From the NCBI GenBank assembly GCA_003993805.1, contig RSEF01000031.1, positions 54,077,584-54,141,583 of the forward strand: DNA of 64,000 nucleotides. The letters are read 5' to 3'. Shown one piece after another: positions 48,391 through 60,949 of the stretch. The notes below the pieces were generated by a model. That model saw only the letters and a list, made by a program, of their open reading frames with translations, was not told the origin of the DNA and did no database searches. This DNA comes from Himantopus leucocephalus (Eukaryota; Chordata; Aves; Charadriiformes; Recurvirostridae). The translations under genes and the position numbers were made by a program. Each line of letters begins with the position of its first letter. Position 1 is the first letter of the stretch.

Positions 48391-49654
48391 CAGTTAATAA
48401 GCCCCCTGCTCTGTGTCAGACTGAAGCTTATACCGAGGGCAGGCAAGGATTTTATTTTATGCTGGAAATATATTTCTAGTGTTCTTTAAAAAAAAGAATT
48501 TTATGAGCAATTCCGTCTTCATACTTTTAATCCTAAAGTTCTTTCAAAGGCTACCATTGGTTCAGGGCCAAATATTGAGCGATTGCATAATATGAAAACA
48601 AGTCCAGCCTGGAATAAGTACAGCAGAGCAAAGCCATTGGGCTTTGGACCTTCTGTCACCCCTTCGTATAGTGACACCGAGTGAGATTTAAGGTACTGAA
48701 AGATGGCCACTGCGATAATTCAAGATTTGAATAAGCATGTTACTTGTTAGGTGAAACTGTGGGTATTTCATGGGGCTTTACAAGACTGTTTTACATACAA
48801 AATAATGATATATATGCAAAACCTAAATCCCATGACAAAGTTTCTGACTCACTGAGTTTTACACTGTTTCCTGTTAAGAAATGCTTCCTTTGTGCATGTC
48901 AACAGTGCTTTCAGTTATTATGTTCAGTTTGCTTTTACAGGCTTCAAAAACAACTTCCCATTTGTTTTTTCCTTTTGCTTTCTCCATACTTTTTCTTAAT
49001 TTATTGATATGCTAGTTATCTACTTTTGGAAACAAAACGTAATAATAAAAATTATATTTTTAATTTGTCTAAGATATCAGACATATGCTTTATTACTGAT
49101 TTGTCCAATATGACACCCATCATATGGTATGTTAATAAAAGTCGTATTTCACAGACTGGTGTAAGTGCCCTTTGTTCTTGCTTGTTACGGACGTTAGAGG
49201 GAAAAGCACTGCAAGGCTCAGATAAAAATTTCAACAAGCCTTTTGTTCTCTAAACGCTTCTTTTCATTACTGCTGACTTTTTGGTGTTTGGGGTTGGGTT
49301 TTTTTTTTTTCTGCATTTTTTGTTCATAACTACATGTGGAAAGTGCTGGATTAAGAGCTCCGGTGTACATACCTACTACTGTTTTCTGTGTCTCCACAGG
49401 AAAATACAGGAATCTGACATCAGATATGCTAAAGCCAGATGTAAGCCCTTTTCCCCATCACTTTTTTGCCCAGCGACAACAGTGAGTAGGTCCGTATCTA
49501 GTTCTTGACATGACTACAGCTGCCTATGGGTAGTGTTTAGCAGACAATGCACAAACCAGTCTTTTGATATGGACTGGCCCAGATCTGCTCAAGACAGTTG
49601 GATTATTTACATTTTCAATTGTCTGAGAGGCAATTTAGAGAGAAAGAGTATGTT

Positions 49655-49680
49655 TCGTTACAGCCCATTGGCTGCAACGA
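49655..49680. other. Short near-perfect hairpin containing a CCAAT box
   Basis: TCGTTACAGCC and GGCTGCAACGA form 11-bp arms around a 4-base loop with one mismatch, which becomes a G-U wobble in a minus-strand transcript. The loop and arm join reads ATTGG, i.e. CCAAT on the minus strand. The stem is too short for a microRNA precursor. Confidence 0.4.
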
Positions 49681-52600
49681 GTCATACATAGCATCACAAA
49701 TACTGCTGGCCACCTCCAAATACACAGTGCAGTTCTGCAGAAAGTAGAGGCATTTTCAGTGAAAAACCCCTCTGACCCATTAAGGCAAACAAGATGCTTT
49801 GATCTTCCCAGGTCCTTGGGTCTGAATCTCTAATATGTAGACTTTTGGTATTTGTGACGGGTTTTTTTGACTTTATACCAGTATGAAGTGCAAGAATGAC
49901 AGTACTTGATTATCCTTAGTTACAGCAGGAAATGTTAGAGCTTTTCATTAATGCAAGTCCCTAGATATGAAATGCTTCCTTTCTCTGTGTGTGTGTTTAA
50001 AGGCTTTGATGTCTAAGATTTGCCTATCCAGAATTTTGTGCAAGGGGCACAAAGGCCAGCTACTAAAAACAGATGCAGGCAGGTTAACGTTCAGTTTAAG
50101 TCAACTTATAATCCACATCAGAAGGGAAAAACTTCGAAAGCATCATTGTGCAGATGAAAGTTTTACTTATTGTACAAAGTACTTATTGTAACAAAGATGA
50201 GATCTACAAACACTTGAAAAGTTAATGTTATTAGAGAAGTAACAGAATGCAAGATAAACAAACACAGGTTGTCATCCTCACAGCCAAGCACAAAAATTTC
50301 CCAGAACCCAAACTGCTTTGAGATTGCAGCTAAGAGTACACAAGGTATCTTCTCTGCCTGTTTGCCAAAGTTCACATTACTTAGTAGTCTGGCTTAGCCT
50401 GAGGCATTGTAATAGCTGATGGTGGTATGGATGAATGAATTTGTTAAATTCTCCATTGCCTTTCTGAGTAAGTTTGCCTACGAGGCTTTAACATGGATTC
50501 ATCAAATACATATTACAAAGCAGCGTGGGACTTGAATGCTCAATTGTATCTGATCTGATACAGATGAATCTTATACATGAGGAAACCTTTGTGCTCTTTC
50601 ATTTTTCATACATTAACTTTAAAAGTAAGCAGTAGGAAAATGTCAAAGAAAATAAAGAAGGCAAAATAAGGTACTTAAGGCTTAAGAAGTTAGCTTCTTT
50701 TCAAAGTGATGCATGGGTGGTACTGTGTAAATTCCTGTTTGTGAAGAAGATTTGTGTATGCCTCCCATGTACCATTTTGAAAAGATACTCTCGGTGTTTG
50801 AACATTTGTATTTGTCTTTCATTAAGAAAATGTAACGCAGTGAGTCACCTATTGAAAAGAGGGCTACAGAACCACTACCGTCAAAGCCCAGTATTGTTGA
50901 ACAGAGGGACTATGCGTGTGAAATATCACAATTGCAAACTGTGGAAGAATGTCTCTTGCTTCCTGTCTCAATTCAAAATATAGATATCTGTGCTTAAACT
51001 CTTATCTCATTCTTGATATTATTATTATCAGTCTTATTATTATCATTTATTTATTTGTACAGCTCTACAGCTTGCTAGGTACTTTACATGTGGGTGAAAT
51101 GCACGTTACTTGCCCTAGATAACATGCTATTTTTCTTCTCTGTTATTATTTTTCAAATTATTCCACGAGTCAGAGTCTGTAGTTACTGTATGCCATTAGC
51201 TAAAATTTCAAACATCATAAACATGGAATTAAGATTTCAGTCAGGAAGAAGAAAAAGATGAGGTACAGTTGAGTCAGAAACTGTTTGTCTCTTTGCAGAT
51301 AAACACCTTAATAATTAGCATTTAGAGGAAAGAACAAAGAGCTCAGAACTAGACTCTAATGTTTAATCACTTGTTATACACAAAATGCATTGTTTAAACT
51401 GAATTTTAAAAAGTGTTGCTGTTTAAGGGTGAGGTGGATACTTGCTCAACTCAGCTGCATAAAAAAGCAAGCTTAGCTACGGGTGCTGGTCCCAAAGGCG
51501 AAAAAATGAATCACTGAAGGGAGGTGAGAATGAAGTGAAGCATTGATTCTGCGGCCCAAAGCGCCTCTAAGAAACCCAATCTGTTGCAGGATGACACAAA
51601 GTTTGTGGACTGCTGCAATTCTCTTCCCATCAGTCCCACCTGGCACTTGCCAACCGAATTACATCTTGCTAGTTGCAAACTAACTCCCACTGTGATCTTC
51701 AGCAACAGGGCCAGGTAGAGCCCCTTTCTTCAGACCCATAGCATGGACACAGTTTGGCCAGAGGGACAGGGAGAAACTCAACCCACCAAATCATTTTTGC
51801 CTCCTTGAGAAAGTACAGAAGCACTGGCGCATGCCCACTCTGCAGACTTGCTGTTGGGACCCATTTGTTAGGATTTACGGTAGCTAACATCGATTCTAAT
51901 TATTTTTTTCTCTATCAAGGATTTGGAAGTTTTATTTGGTTTTGTTTTGGTTTTTTCTGGGTTTCATCAATATAGTTTGTGACACTTAAGTCATAACCAT
52001 TTATTCTTGTACAACATATTTAAAAGATACCATAGTTGCAGCACAATGTTACTATTACTTTTCCTTTCTTACTGCCTCCATAATGGGACTGCCTTGCACA
52101 CAAAAAAAAAAAGCCAAACTCTTCTTTTCTGAATCTCAAATGCAGTTTTCTGGCTGACAGTTTAAATTACCACCATTTTACTTCTTATCTACGTATACCT
52201 CTTAGCTGTATACACTCGATATTGGAATCTATGTGCAAGGAATGTTGCTATTGTAAAAATGTTGCTATTAACTATTATGCTAAGTTAGAATTTAAATTGC
52301 ACTACAAAAAATATATCTCAAGCCTAAAACAACATCATCTCAGGAAACAAAAAAAATCAACTGTTTTATGTCAGGTGATGTCTGGGAAGAAAAAAGCTGT
52401 ACTAAAGTGACATCACAGTAACATTTTCTAAGACTTTTATGAGAGTTTTCAGAGCTACAGCCCAGCTACATCCATTACAGGGAATGATAAGAGCATGTTA
52501 GTATCACCTCACACCACAGCTACCATGAAGTCCTACCCCATGGCTGGGTAGTGAGGGGATGCTTGTGTAATCCTTCAACCTGCTGAGCTCCCCCCAATCC

Positions 52601-54487
52601 TATTTTACTTGAAACAGCCTTCAAACTGAAGCAGCAAGAGTCCCATTCTAAAAGCTGAAGAGATGCACAGCTCTGTAACCCCGGCCAGAGGCAATTGCCA
52701 TGTCCCTGCTATGCAGTAGCCACATGAGGCTAGTGGGGGACAGAAGCGCATCCATAACAAAGATGCACAAGCCGTACCTCACTGCTTACGATCCTCTACA
52801 CAAACATGGGGACCCTGCAGGCCAATACAGGCCAATATTTTCAGTCTTTTCCCTACTGAAGGGTTGCGCAAAAAACGGTGGGAAATAACGGCAGGTGTTT
52901 GGCAATAGTAATCCCTTGGAACATCTCATTACTGTATGGCAGAACAGATGCAAATCTCATGTATTTATTAGGTATGGAGCTTTTCTGTAGCCTAGAATAT
53001 ATTCTTGTGGTGGCTGGAAATAAAATATTTGCCTGTTGTACAGGAAGGTTTTCATCAGCAGGCTTGAGAAGTCAATGGGAAGACCCTTTAGGGCCTAACA
53101 GTTCCAGAGCATGCGTGTCCACCATCTCATCCGCATGTGAGTTAGTCCTTTCAGCAGTGCAATATAATAGTCATACACAGAAACACCATTTAAAAATAAA
53201 CAAATATAGTCCATAATAAAGACCAAATTATGACATAAAATTAAGCTAAGGCAATAAAATATTAGTTTGTCCCTACATACTCACCAAAAGAACATTACTG
53301 TATTCTATTTAAAAGCATGAGATACGGAATAAATATTGTCAAATATTTATGTCAAATGTTTAAAGAAGGAAAACCTCTTCTAATACTTTTTAATTTATAT
53401 GTTTTCTTTTCACTAGTCCTTTAAAAATAGCAACCACAGATTTTGTAGTCTGTCTGGATGCAGAAGATTTATTAGTACTTATAAATGTGAAGAGGTTTCT
53501 CTTACTGTATTCACTATTGCATTTAGTTTTTTAAGTCGGCTATTCTGCAGGTCAGATTTCAGGAAAGGCAAATATCTTTACCCACAGTTTCTCTGTTTTC
53601 GATAGTCACTGCAGTTTTTGTAGGGTGGGGAAATAGCAACTTGACAAGATCTTCCCCACGGCTCAGTAGGTAGTTTCCCATGCACAGTCTCATAGTTCAG
53701 AGCAGATTTTTCGATCTGCTTGTGAAGTCTGCTTCAAGATGTTGGTCTTGAAAGATAGTGGAAGACACGCTAAAGAGTCAATTTTCTTATAGGAAATACA
53801 GCAGTTCACCATAGGGTGACATAACATAATCTAGCCAAACTGTCTTCATTATATACTTCACGTGTAAGTTACATTCTTTCAATCAATAAATACACACAGA
53901 TACCATATTACCCGGTCTTCAATCATATGTAGTAATATTTTTAAAATTGTCATAGTAGAGGACTGTTCTGTTCATAGTCATCTATACCATGAGGAGAGAA
54001 ACCGTAAATCCTTTTCCTGACTTTTATAGGGGTTGGATTCAAATTGGTGATGTAGTTGCAGCTGAATTGCTCTCATAGGATAGAAATATTCTGCCGGAGG
54101 ACTCTGAAATTGCTCTGTTCATACAGATGTCAAAGCCATAATAGGGCAGGTCCCTTTGACCAGATGTCAGAAATACCTTTTTACCAGGCAGCTGTGTCAT
54201 CTATTCTCCAAAAGTGTAATTTGTTTTAGAGAAAAGTTATTTCTAAAAGTTTTATTGGCATAATAAAGGCAGTTTATCACATAATTCTGTAATTCATCGT
54301 ATGCACAGCACTGTTTGATGAATATATATTTTCTTGCCAAATACTTGTATACTTGCCAAAGTTTTACAGTTAATTAGATATTTGGCTTTATTCATTGGCT
54401 TCAATAAAGTTACCCCAAAGATGAAATTGGCCCAATGTTTATGAAATGCTAAATAAGAGCTAAGTAAAATGTTTCCTAATTAGGCGT

Positions 54488-54514
54488 GGGGGGGTGGAGG
54501 GGGTGTCTTGTGGG
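54488..54514 (+). other. G-rich block, possible G-quadruplex
   Basis: G runs of 7, 2, 5 and 3 on the plus strand. The G7 run can supply two tracts, allowing a fold with one 8-base loop. Weaker than the blocks at 429 and 32156. Confidence 0.5.
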
Positions 54515-55603
54515 CTAAGTTCTACTATTAATTAGACAGAAAATATCAAACTCACTTTTATATTATGAACCTGACTCAGATTAGGACCAGGGCTTGGGAA
54601 GCATTCCTTGATTTTCTGTGAGCTGCATCCATTTTAGTTTCATTTTCCAAACCAGAACACATAATTTTTAAATTATATTTATTTTTTTTTCCTAATTCCC
54701 CATTTTTAAAATCTAATTTAAAACTCCATTTAAAAAAGTAAAATGTTTGGGAAACTTTAGAGGCAAAGAGTTGAAATGGAATGACTTGAACTGGCTGTTT
54801 TGCAAAAAAGCTGAATTAGAAAAGCAGATTCTGTTTCTGGCATGGCGTGGGCATAATGTTATTTGAGCAGAGCTTTGGAATAAGGAAATAAAATGGCAAA
54901 GGGCAGGAGAAGAAAAATTAAAAGTCTTTGTATAACAACCATTGTTTACTTTAAATGCAAAGGATATTCTTTTGAACTCAATATTGTGTTAAGTGTTAAG
55001 CCAAAACCAAAATTATATGAATGGAAAGAAAGTAAAGACTTTGACTCCCTGATGAATTTTTTAAATTCCTGTGGAAAGTTTGATGGCCTGTCTTTCTCCT
55101 TATAAATAAACTATAGCGGTTTTAAGACATGTGTTGAGTCTTGGTTTATTTAATTCAGAATAGCCAGAAAAAAGGGACCCAGTAGGTACTATACAATATA
55201 TTGACAGTTAAAGTAAACTGTGGCCAGCATAATACAGCCAGCTGCTCATGCTAGAGAGATAGAGATGTTTACATATTTCTACAAAGGAAGCTTGTGTGTA
55301 TATGGCATTTTTTTCAGCAACTCAGGTGGGGAAATGCCGTGTGTTGCTTGGAGCTCCTACATCTCAATGACGGTTCCCGGTGAGGAAAGATGGTCACAGC
55401 AGATCAAGTCCTCTGCTTTGTGTAGTTGTTGTTTGTTGATTTTTTTTTTTCTTGCCCCTTGGTACCTTTTCTCTTTAAATCATAAGGCTATTGGCATAGG
55501 CAAAAATTTTCTTCATTTCAACATGGTCAAATTGCCATGTGGTGTCACCAGCCTTGGGGTCAGTGCAGAGTGAGCTGTGTTACAAACATAGAGTCGAAAT
55601 ATT

Positions 55604-55798
55604 GAGTGGTGGTGAGCCCCTGTCCCAGGTTGCCCAGGGAAGCTGTGGCTGCCCCATCCCTGGAGGTGTTCAAGGCCAGGTTGGATGGAGCTTTGAGCAA
55701 CCTGGGCTGGTGGGAGGTGTCCCTGCCCAGGGCAGGGGGGTTGGAACTAGGTCGTCTTTAAGGTCCCTTCCAACCCAAACCATGCTACAATTCTATGA
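55604..55798 (+). mobile_element. CR1 LINE 3' end, 5'-truncated
   Basis: About 195 bp match the avian CR1 3' terminus on the plus strand: GTGAGCCCCTGTCCCAGGTT, CATCCCTGGAGGTGTTCAAG, GTTGGATGGAGCTTTGAGC and AAGGTCCCTTCCAACCCAAA. The element ends in a degenerate ATTCTATGA unit at 55798. The 5' end is abruptly truncated near 55604, as usual for CR1. It includes the 3' untranslated region and possibly the last codons of ORF2. Confidence 0.93.
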
Positions 55799-57470
55799 CA
55801 TAGGTTTTCTTTTCTTTCTGTTCTTTTAGCAGTTAAATTATGTTTATCTTCCTAATATTCTACTACTCATTATTTTTATTCTTCATTTTCTCAATGGATG
55901 TCTTTACTTTTTAGCTTTCCTATGTCTTTCCTGACTGGCTGACCATATTCTCGGATGCCTTTAGTGCACTGGAGATTAGGGATTTTGAGGAGTGTGTCAG
56001 AAAATGCACCCTAACAGGAAGGACTGTACATACCTCCTGTGTATGGACAGGTGGGAGTGAGGACTATGGGGTCAAGAAGGAGAGCTTTAACTCCGTCTCC
56101 CACAGTTCCCAGTTAAACACCTAGCAATGCCACTCAACCCAGTTCAAGTCATCCTACCTGCAGCCTTCAAGGCTCCACATGTTCCCCACCGACCCCCACC
56201 ACCCTGCTGCCGCAGGGTTCTGTGCAGCCGCGCAGTCATGCAGCTGAACCAGTTCCTCAATACAGTTCTCCACGCAGCTGCACGAACAGCTGCACAGCCG
56301 CAGGGGAGGGAGGCAGTGGCGTGGGTCAGCGTGGGATGGCGGCCGGGACCGCCAGCAGAAACGTACATCCTTGTCTGGGAGGCAGGGTAGTTGATGCAAT
56401 GTGCAAACAGTGGTGAAGCAGGCAGGGCAACACAGTGTGAAACAAAGGATGAGCATGATCTAGCATCCCTATCTCAAACACGGTTTGTCAGCAAATGGCA
56501 GTTCTGGGGAAATTTACACATAACCCTTTGCTGAGGCTGGATGTTTAATTCTAATCGAGATTTTGGGCCTTACTGGCTTATTCCTAACAAATCTCGGCAC
56601 ATTTGGTGTTGCTCCTAAAGTATGGCTACCACTGACCAAAATATTTTCTCCATCAAGCACTTTCTTGGAGAAGAGGATAGAAGAATGTTGGAAATGCAGT
56701 GTGGAAACAGAAGGTCTTGTCTGTCAAGTGGTAGCAAGAAGTTGGGACATGAGGGTTGGCCTCACCAGCAGAAGAAAAACAGTGACAGAGAGACCCTAGC
56801 CATTAATTTTTTCCTGTTATTCACAGTATGTCTGTAACCTTCACCTTCATTGAACTACTTCCTTGGAGGGACAGCTCTGCTTTGGTTATCCAGCGTGTAC
56901 TGACTCTCCTCCCTTCGTTTTTCCATTGGATTTGTTGCACACCTCATCATGGCACGAAGTTAGCTGCTTGTCCCACCAACTCTGGTGCTTTAATGGTCTA
57001 TTTTACAGTTTTGCCAAAGACGGTGTCAATGGGGCAGCGGCCTTATTGAGTCTTGGATTAGGCAAAGTGTGTCCCCCACTCATGTACCAAGACAGAGATC
57101 TCCCCTCATTCAGCAGGTACGACTGAACATGACCAAAGGCTGCTTCATGGAGAGGACTCTTTTCCCATCAGCTTGCCAGGGAAAAATATCATGAAGATTC
57201 ATGGGACTGGGTTTTGCTTTCTACAGAGGGAGAATATGACCCATACCATATTGATGGCCCATAGGAGTGGCCACAGCTTCAGGGCCACAGCAGTATCTTC
57301 AGAGTGTCTCTGGAGGAAGAACAATCTTCATCCTCTTTCCCTGCAGAGCAGAGAGAGGAGCAAACAGCCTGTGCTGGTGGATTTGCCCCTAAAAGCATCT
57401 ACCTCCTCTGTGATTGACAGTGATAGCACACGTACTTTGAAAGCTCTAATGTTGATGATTAAGCTTTAAT
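55799..57470. other. Mixed-composition non-coding sequence
   Basis: 56,120-56,400 is GC-richer, with overlapping frames on both strands (87 codons plus at 56127-56390, 100 minus at 56154-56456) that have no recognisable domain. The rest is unique sequence with nothing recognised. Confidence 0.5.
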
Positions 57471-57790
57471 AAAAGCAAATAAGGTGGTGTCTGTGTGTAC
57501 CCCAGTCAGCCAAGCAGATATCTACCTGGCATCTTGTAAATTAATCTGGGTGTTTATGCTGTAGATCATGATGAACGTGTTGCTATAGCAACCTACATTT
57601 CTTCCATTTTTTTGCTGCTAATTATCCTAACATCACCACCAGCTACTAAATCTTTGAATTCCTAATGAAGGCATGTGGAAGGCAGTTTCTTGATATATCT
57701 CTCTTACTATATCAGCAGGATGAGATAATTAAAGATTAATGGATATTGATTATTTAGGGTTTATTGGAGCCTTCCATTCTAATACACACG
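57470..57790. promoter_or_regulatory. Motif-rich AT block, candidate conserved enhancer
   Basis: A compact block contains the perfect X-box palindrome at 57579-57592 and several TAATTA/TTAAT homeodomain-type cores (about 57,618-57,625 and 57,727-57,750). It has no simple repeats and no open frame of note. This density of developmental factor words is typical of conserved vertebrate enhancers, but conservation has not been tested, so the call is an inference. Confidence 0.35.
57579..57592. promoter_or_regulatory. Perfect palindromic RFX-type X-box
   Basis: GTTGCTATAGCAAC is identical to its reverse complement and matches the RFX-family X-box consensus (GTTNCC/T AT A/G GNAAC type), with two complete half-sites GTTGCT and AGCAAC around AT. 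RFX factors act in ciliogenic and neural gene regulation in vertebrates. No ciliary gene is visible in the window, so if used it would act at a distance. Confidence 0.5.
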
Positions 57791-58032
57791 TGCCTGTGCA
57801 CCCAGAGGATCTGCCTGATTGTGCTTGGCTCATTCTGCCAATCTGCTCCGATTGTTGGCAAAATCATGCTAGGAGAGTGCACTTTCTGTCAGATGCTCAA
57901 CGCCCTGCTCCCACAGACTTCAAGCCTTGGCCAGCTCAGGATTCGGGTCCCCAGATTCAGCTCTCCTCACTGGCAGAGTTGTCACAACCCCTATGATCAC
58001 AACTTGTTTTTCTGTCGGGTTTCTTTTGGTCC

Positions 58033-58092
58033 GTTTTGGTTTTGGTTGGTTTTGGTTGGGTTGTTGGTTGTTGGTTTTTTTTTGGGGGGGGG
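58033..58092 (+). repeat. 60-bp G/T-only tract ending in G9
   Basis: No A or C for 60 bases. It is made of TTTTGG and TTGG units and ends in T-run then G9 at 58084-58092. The many GG pairs plus G9 could support two- or three-tier G-quadruplexes. Low-complexity sequence with extreme strand skew. Confidence 0.85.
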
Positions 58093-60909
58093 AGGAAAGT
58101 TGTTGATTCTTTGTTTGTGTTTTGTTTTGGTTTTTTTTCCTTAACTGATGGCATATACAAGCAAAATGCTGCTGCCATCTTGGAAGGGTGAATGTTCTCA
58201 GTCATTGCTGAGATACTGGATGTAGTTGAGGCTGTGAATGTTGGAGAAGACATTGGGCAGTAGAACTCTCTTGGACGTTACTGCTTCAGGCTCTTAGCAG
58301 ACTCAAACACATCTTGAAGATGTTACCACCACAGCTTCAAGCTTTCTTTGTAAGGTACTATGACTAGATATTCTTTGTTTCCATACAACTATGATTTTGT
58401 TTCAGCATCGTAATGTCAGGACCAAAGCTCCTCAGGATAAGCCTTCAGTATGTGATTCTTCACTTGACCTTGATGAAATCCCCTTTCCTCTGGAAATTCA
58501 GCATTGCTCCATGAGTTGCCATCTGTGCCTAATATCGCCCAGATATTTCAGGATTGCTAAAGTCACTTAGGGAAGAGAGGAAATGTTAATTGAAACCGGA
58601 AAATGTACATAGAAACATGTCAACTTTGATCTTGTCCCAAGAACACAGTAAAGGAAGAAAATGTTCTTTTTATTTTTTGCCTTTGAATCTGGCTTTTGAA
58701 CACCGGTTATTCCACAGTTTTTGTTTATTTTTATACTTAAAAGCAAGCTGAGGTACAGCTCAAAAAGTGCTCCTTAAATGTTTTGTATATAAGACTCCGA
58801 TCGGCAGAATGAGGAGAGCTAGAAAAAGTGATGACAATCAGGAAGACATGAATGCATCAGTCTCTGGTTTTAGGGCTTTTCTCCTGTGTTTATATCATAA
58901 TTAAAGCCAGGCTATGTTGGTTTTATTCCCCATTTAACCTCTCTGTTTGGTCCTTATACACACACACGATGGCCTGGACTTCTTTCTTCATTGAATTTTG
59001 CATTGGTGTAAAATGAGAGTAATTTCACTGAGAACACTAAGATTTAGATCAGAAACCAAAGTAGTGAATTCTATATATTAAAAAGCTTTACAATTTCTAT
59101 GAAGTAGTGGTTAAGGAAAAAATATTGGTGAAAAAAAAGTATTGAAGGGAATTTCTTCCTAGCCAAGACCTTGAATACCAGTTTCAGCAAACAGCGAAGT
59201 TGCATTATATGCTCCTTTAAATGGAATTTTAATATACAAATGCTAGGAGTCCCTTAATTAGTGTTTGTAGCTGTGCAAGTTGGAGTACACTGGTGTTTAG
59301 GATTTATATTATGTCCACCTAATGTAATTACTTTCTCTTATATTCAGTGCAGTAAGCAATAAAATAATTAGGCAGCTTTTCAAATTTATCAAGGTAGCAG
59401 TAGCAGAGAAATCTTTTGTTCTTTTTTTACTGTGTGGATCCTGAAGTCTGGCAGCACAACAGTGATTCATGCCATAATCATGGCTTAAAAATCCTTTTCG
59501 TACAATGAACCAATGAAATTTGGTGTTCCTTCTGGATTTTCTGCATATGGAGATTAAGTACGTTGTAGAGCAGAGGTCAGAACAAAGAAAAAAGCCCAGT
59601 TCTTCGAGGCTAACAAAACAAGTTAGAGCCAATACATTTAAAATAGACGTGTTTTTTTCTCCATGTACAAAAAAGTTCTCTCACATATCTATTTTTTTGC
59701 TTAACAGCCATATTAGAGAAACATTGTGAAGCTATGCAAGTGAATTTTAGCCTTATATGGATGTTACCAGGTCATCAATTGAGTGCCCCCAGCTAAAAAA
59801 AAAATCAGGAAAATCAAATTAGAGTCACTGAAAAGCTATATCGAACCTGAGTGCTAAGTTTTGATCTAAACTAAATTTATTTCAAACCTGGAACAAGTTA
59901 GTTTTGAGTGGAAATGATGTCTGTCTCTGTTTTTGCATACCTTCCACCATAAACCAAGAAAAGACTGTTCCAGCTGAGTTTTGCTTTGAGTTTCTTAGTT
60001 CATATGAAACTCAAAATGAAACTCTTGATTGTGTGAACCAAAACTGGAAAAAAATGCACGCAGCTTTAGACAGCATGTTGCTTGCAGAACGACTGTGTCA
60101 TCACAAACATTAAGGGCAATGCTTCGGTTTTCCTCGCGTGCGTACAGCAGAGACGAGGGGAAAATATTCTGATCCCTCTATATTTTCGGTGAGCTCCTGT
60201 GCAAAAATTAGGTAGGATTCTATTCACCTCCTAGGTGTAAGCTCTGGACACCTCGTAAATACATCCGTGGGATTTATGCATAAGCGAAACAACTCTGCCA
60301 TGCTGTGAAGCTAACAGTTTCACAAGCTTGGAAGTGATATGCTACTTCAAAGTGCAAGCCTGTTTTCCTCACACACATTTCCAAGTACATTTAGAAGCAA
60401 TTTGTCTGATATATTTTTAGTGGACATGTGAAAATGACGAGAAAGGATGAATGTTTGTAATAATAATTCCTCTCGCCACTCCATCCACCTCCATATACCT
60501 CCGTAATTTCTCTCACTGGTTCAGGCCCCAGCTATTCTTACTCATCCCACGGATTTCCTGTTTTATTATCATTCTTATCATAAGAGCACTAAGACGACTG
60601 ATCATACATCAATTGAAAACCTGTCTGCCCTTCATATTGGTGAAGCATAATGTGAAGGGTGGGCTAAATAGAGGGGAAAAGCACTACCCAATGCTGTTAA
60701 AGCTAGACGATACCAGAGTTCTTCATGTTATGGCCTGTGGTAGTATATATCTCCTATATAAACCTGTAGGAGTGACACTTCCTAGTGACAGTCTGCCTCC
60801 CCAAGCCTCTGCAGAGCCAAGATGTCTCTAGTAAGTCAACCCTGTGCAGCATCTCCCTGTGCCCTCCCAAATGGTTGTCTTCTCTCGAGCCCGGTGCTGG
60901 GCATCCAAT

Positions 60910-60949
60910 NAAAAAAAAAAAAAAAAAAAAGGGGGAAAAAAAGGAAAAT
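60910..60949. repeat. Poly-A / purine run with an ambiguous base
   Basis: N at 60910, A20 at 60911-60930, G5, then A/G only until about 60949. The ambiguous base again sits at the homopolymer edge. Confidence 0.9.

Larger units (their letters stand above)
47060..55603. other. AT-rich non-coding sequence
   Basis: No gene supported. Contains a 38-bp inverted repeat at 48353-48390, a short CCAAT-containing hairpin at 49655-49680, a G-rich block at 54488-54514 and homopolymer runs near 47,761 and 49,299. 54,580-55,100 is AT-rich complex sequence. Its 70-codon frame at 54893-55105 was considered and rejected. Confidence 0.55.

Noticed and set aside
54893..55105. 70-codon frame with a good start context and AATAAA at its stop
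   Set aside because: A frame this length is expected several times by chance in 64 kb, and the AATAAA lies in AT-rich sequence. The peptide is not recognised.
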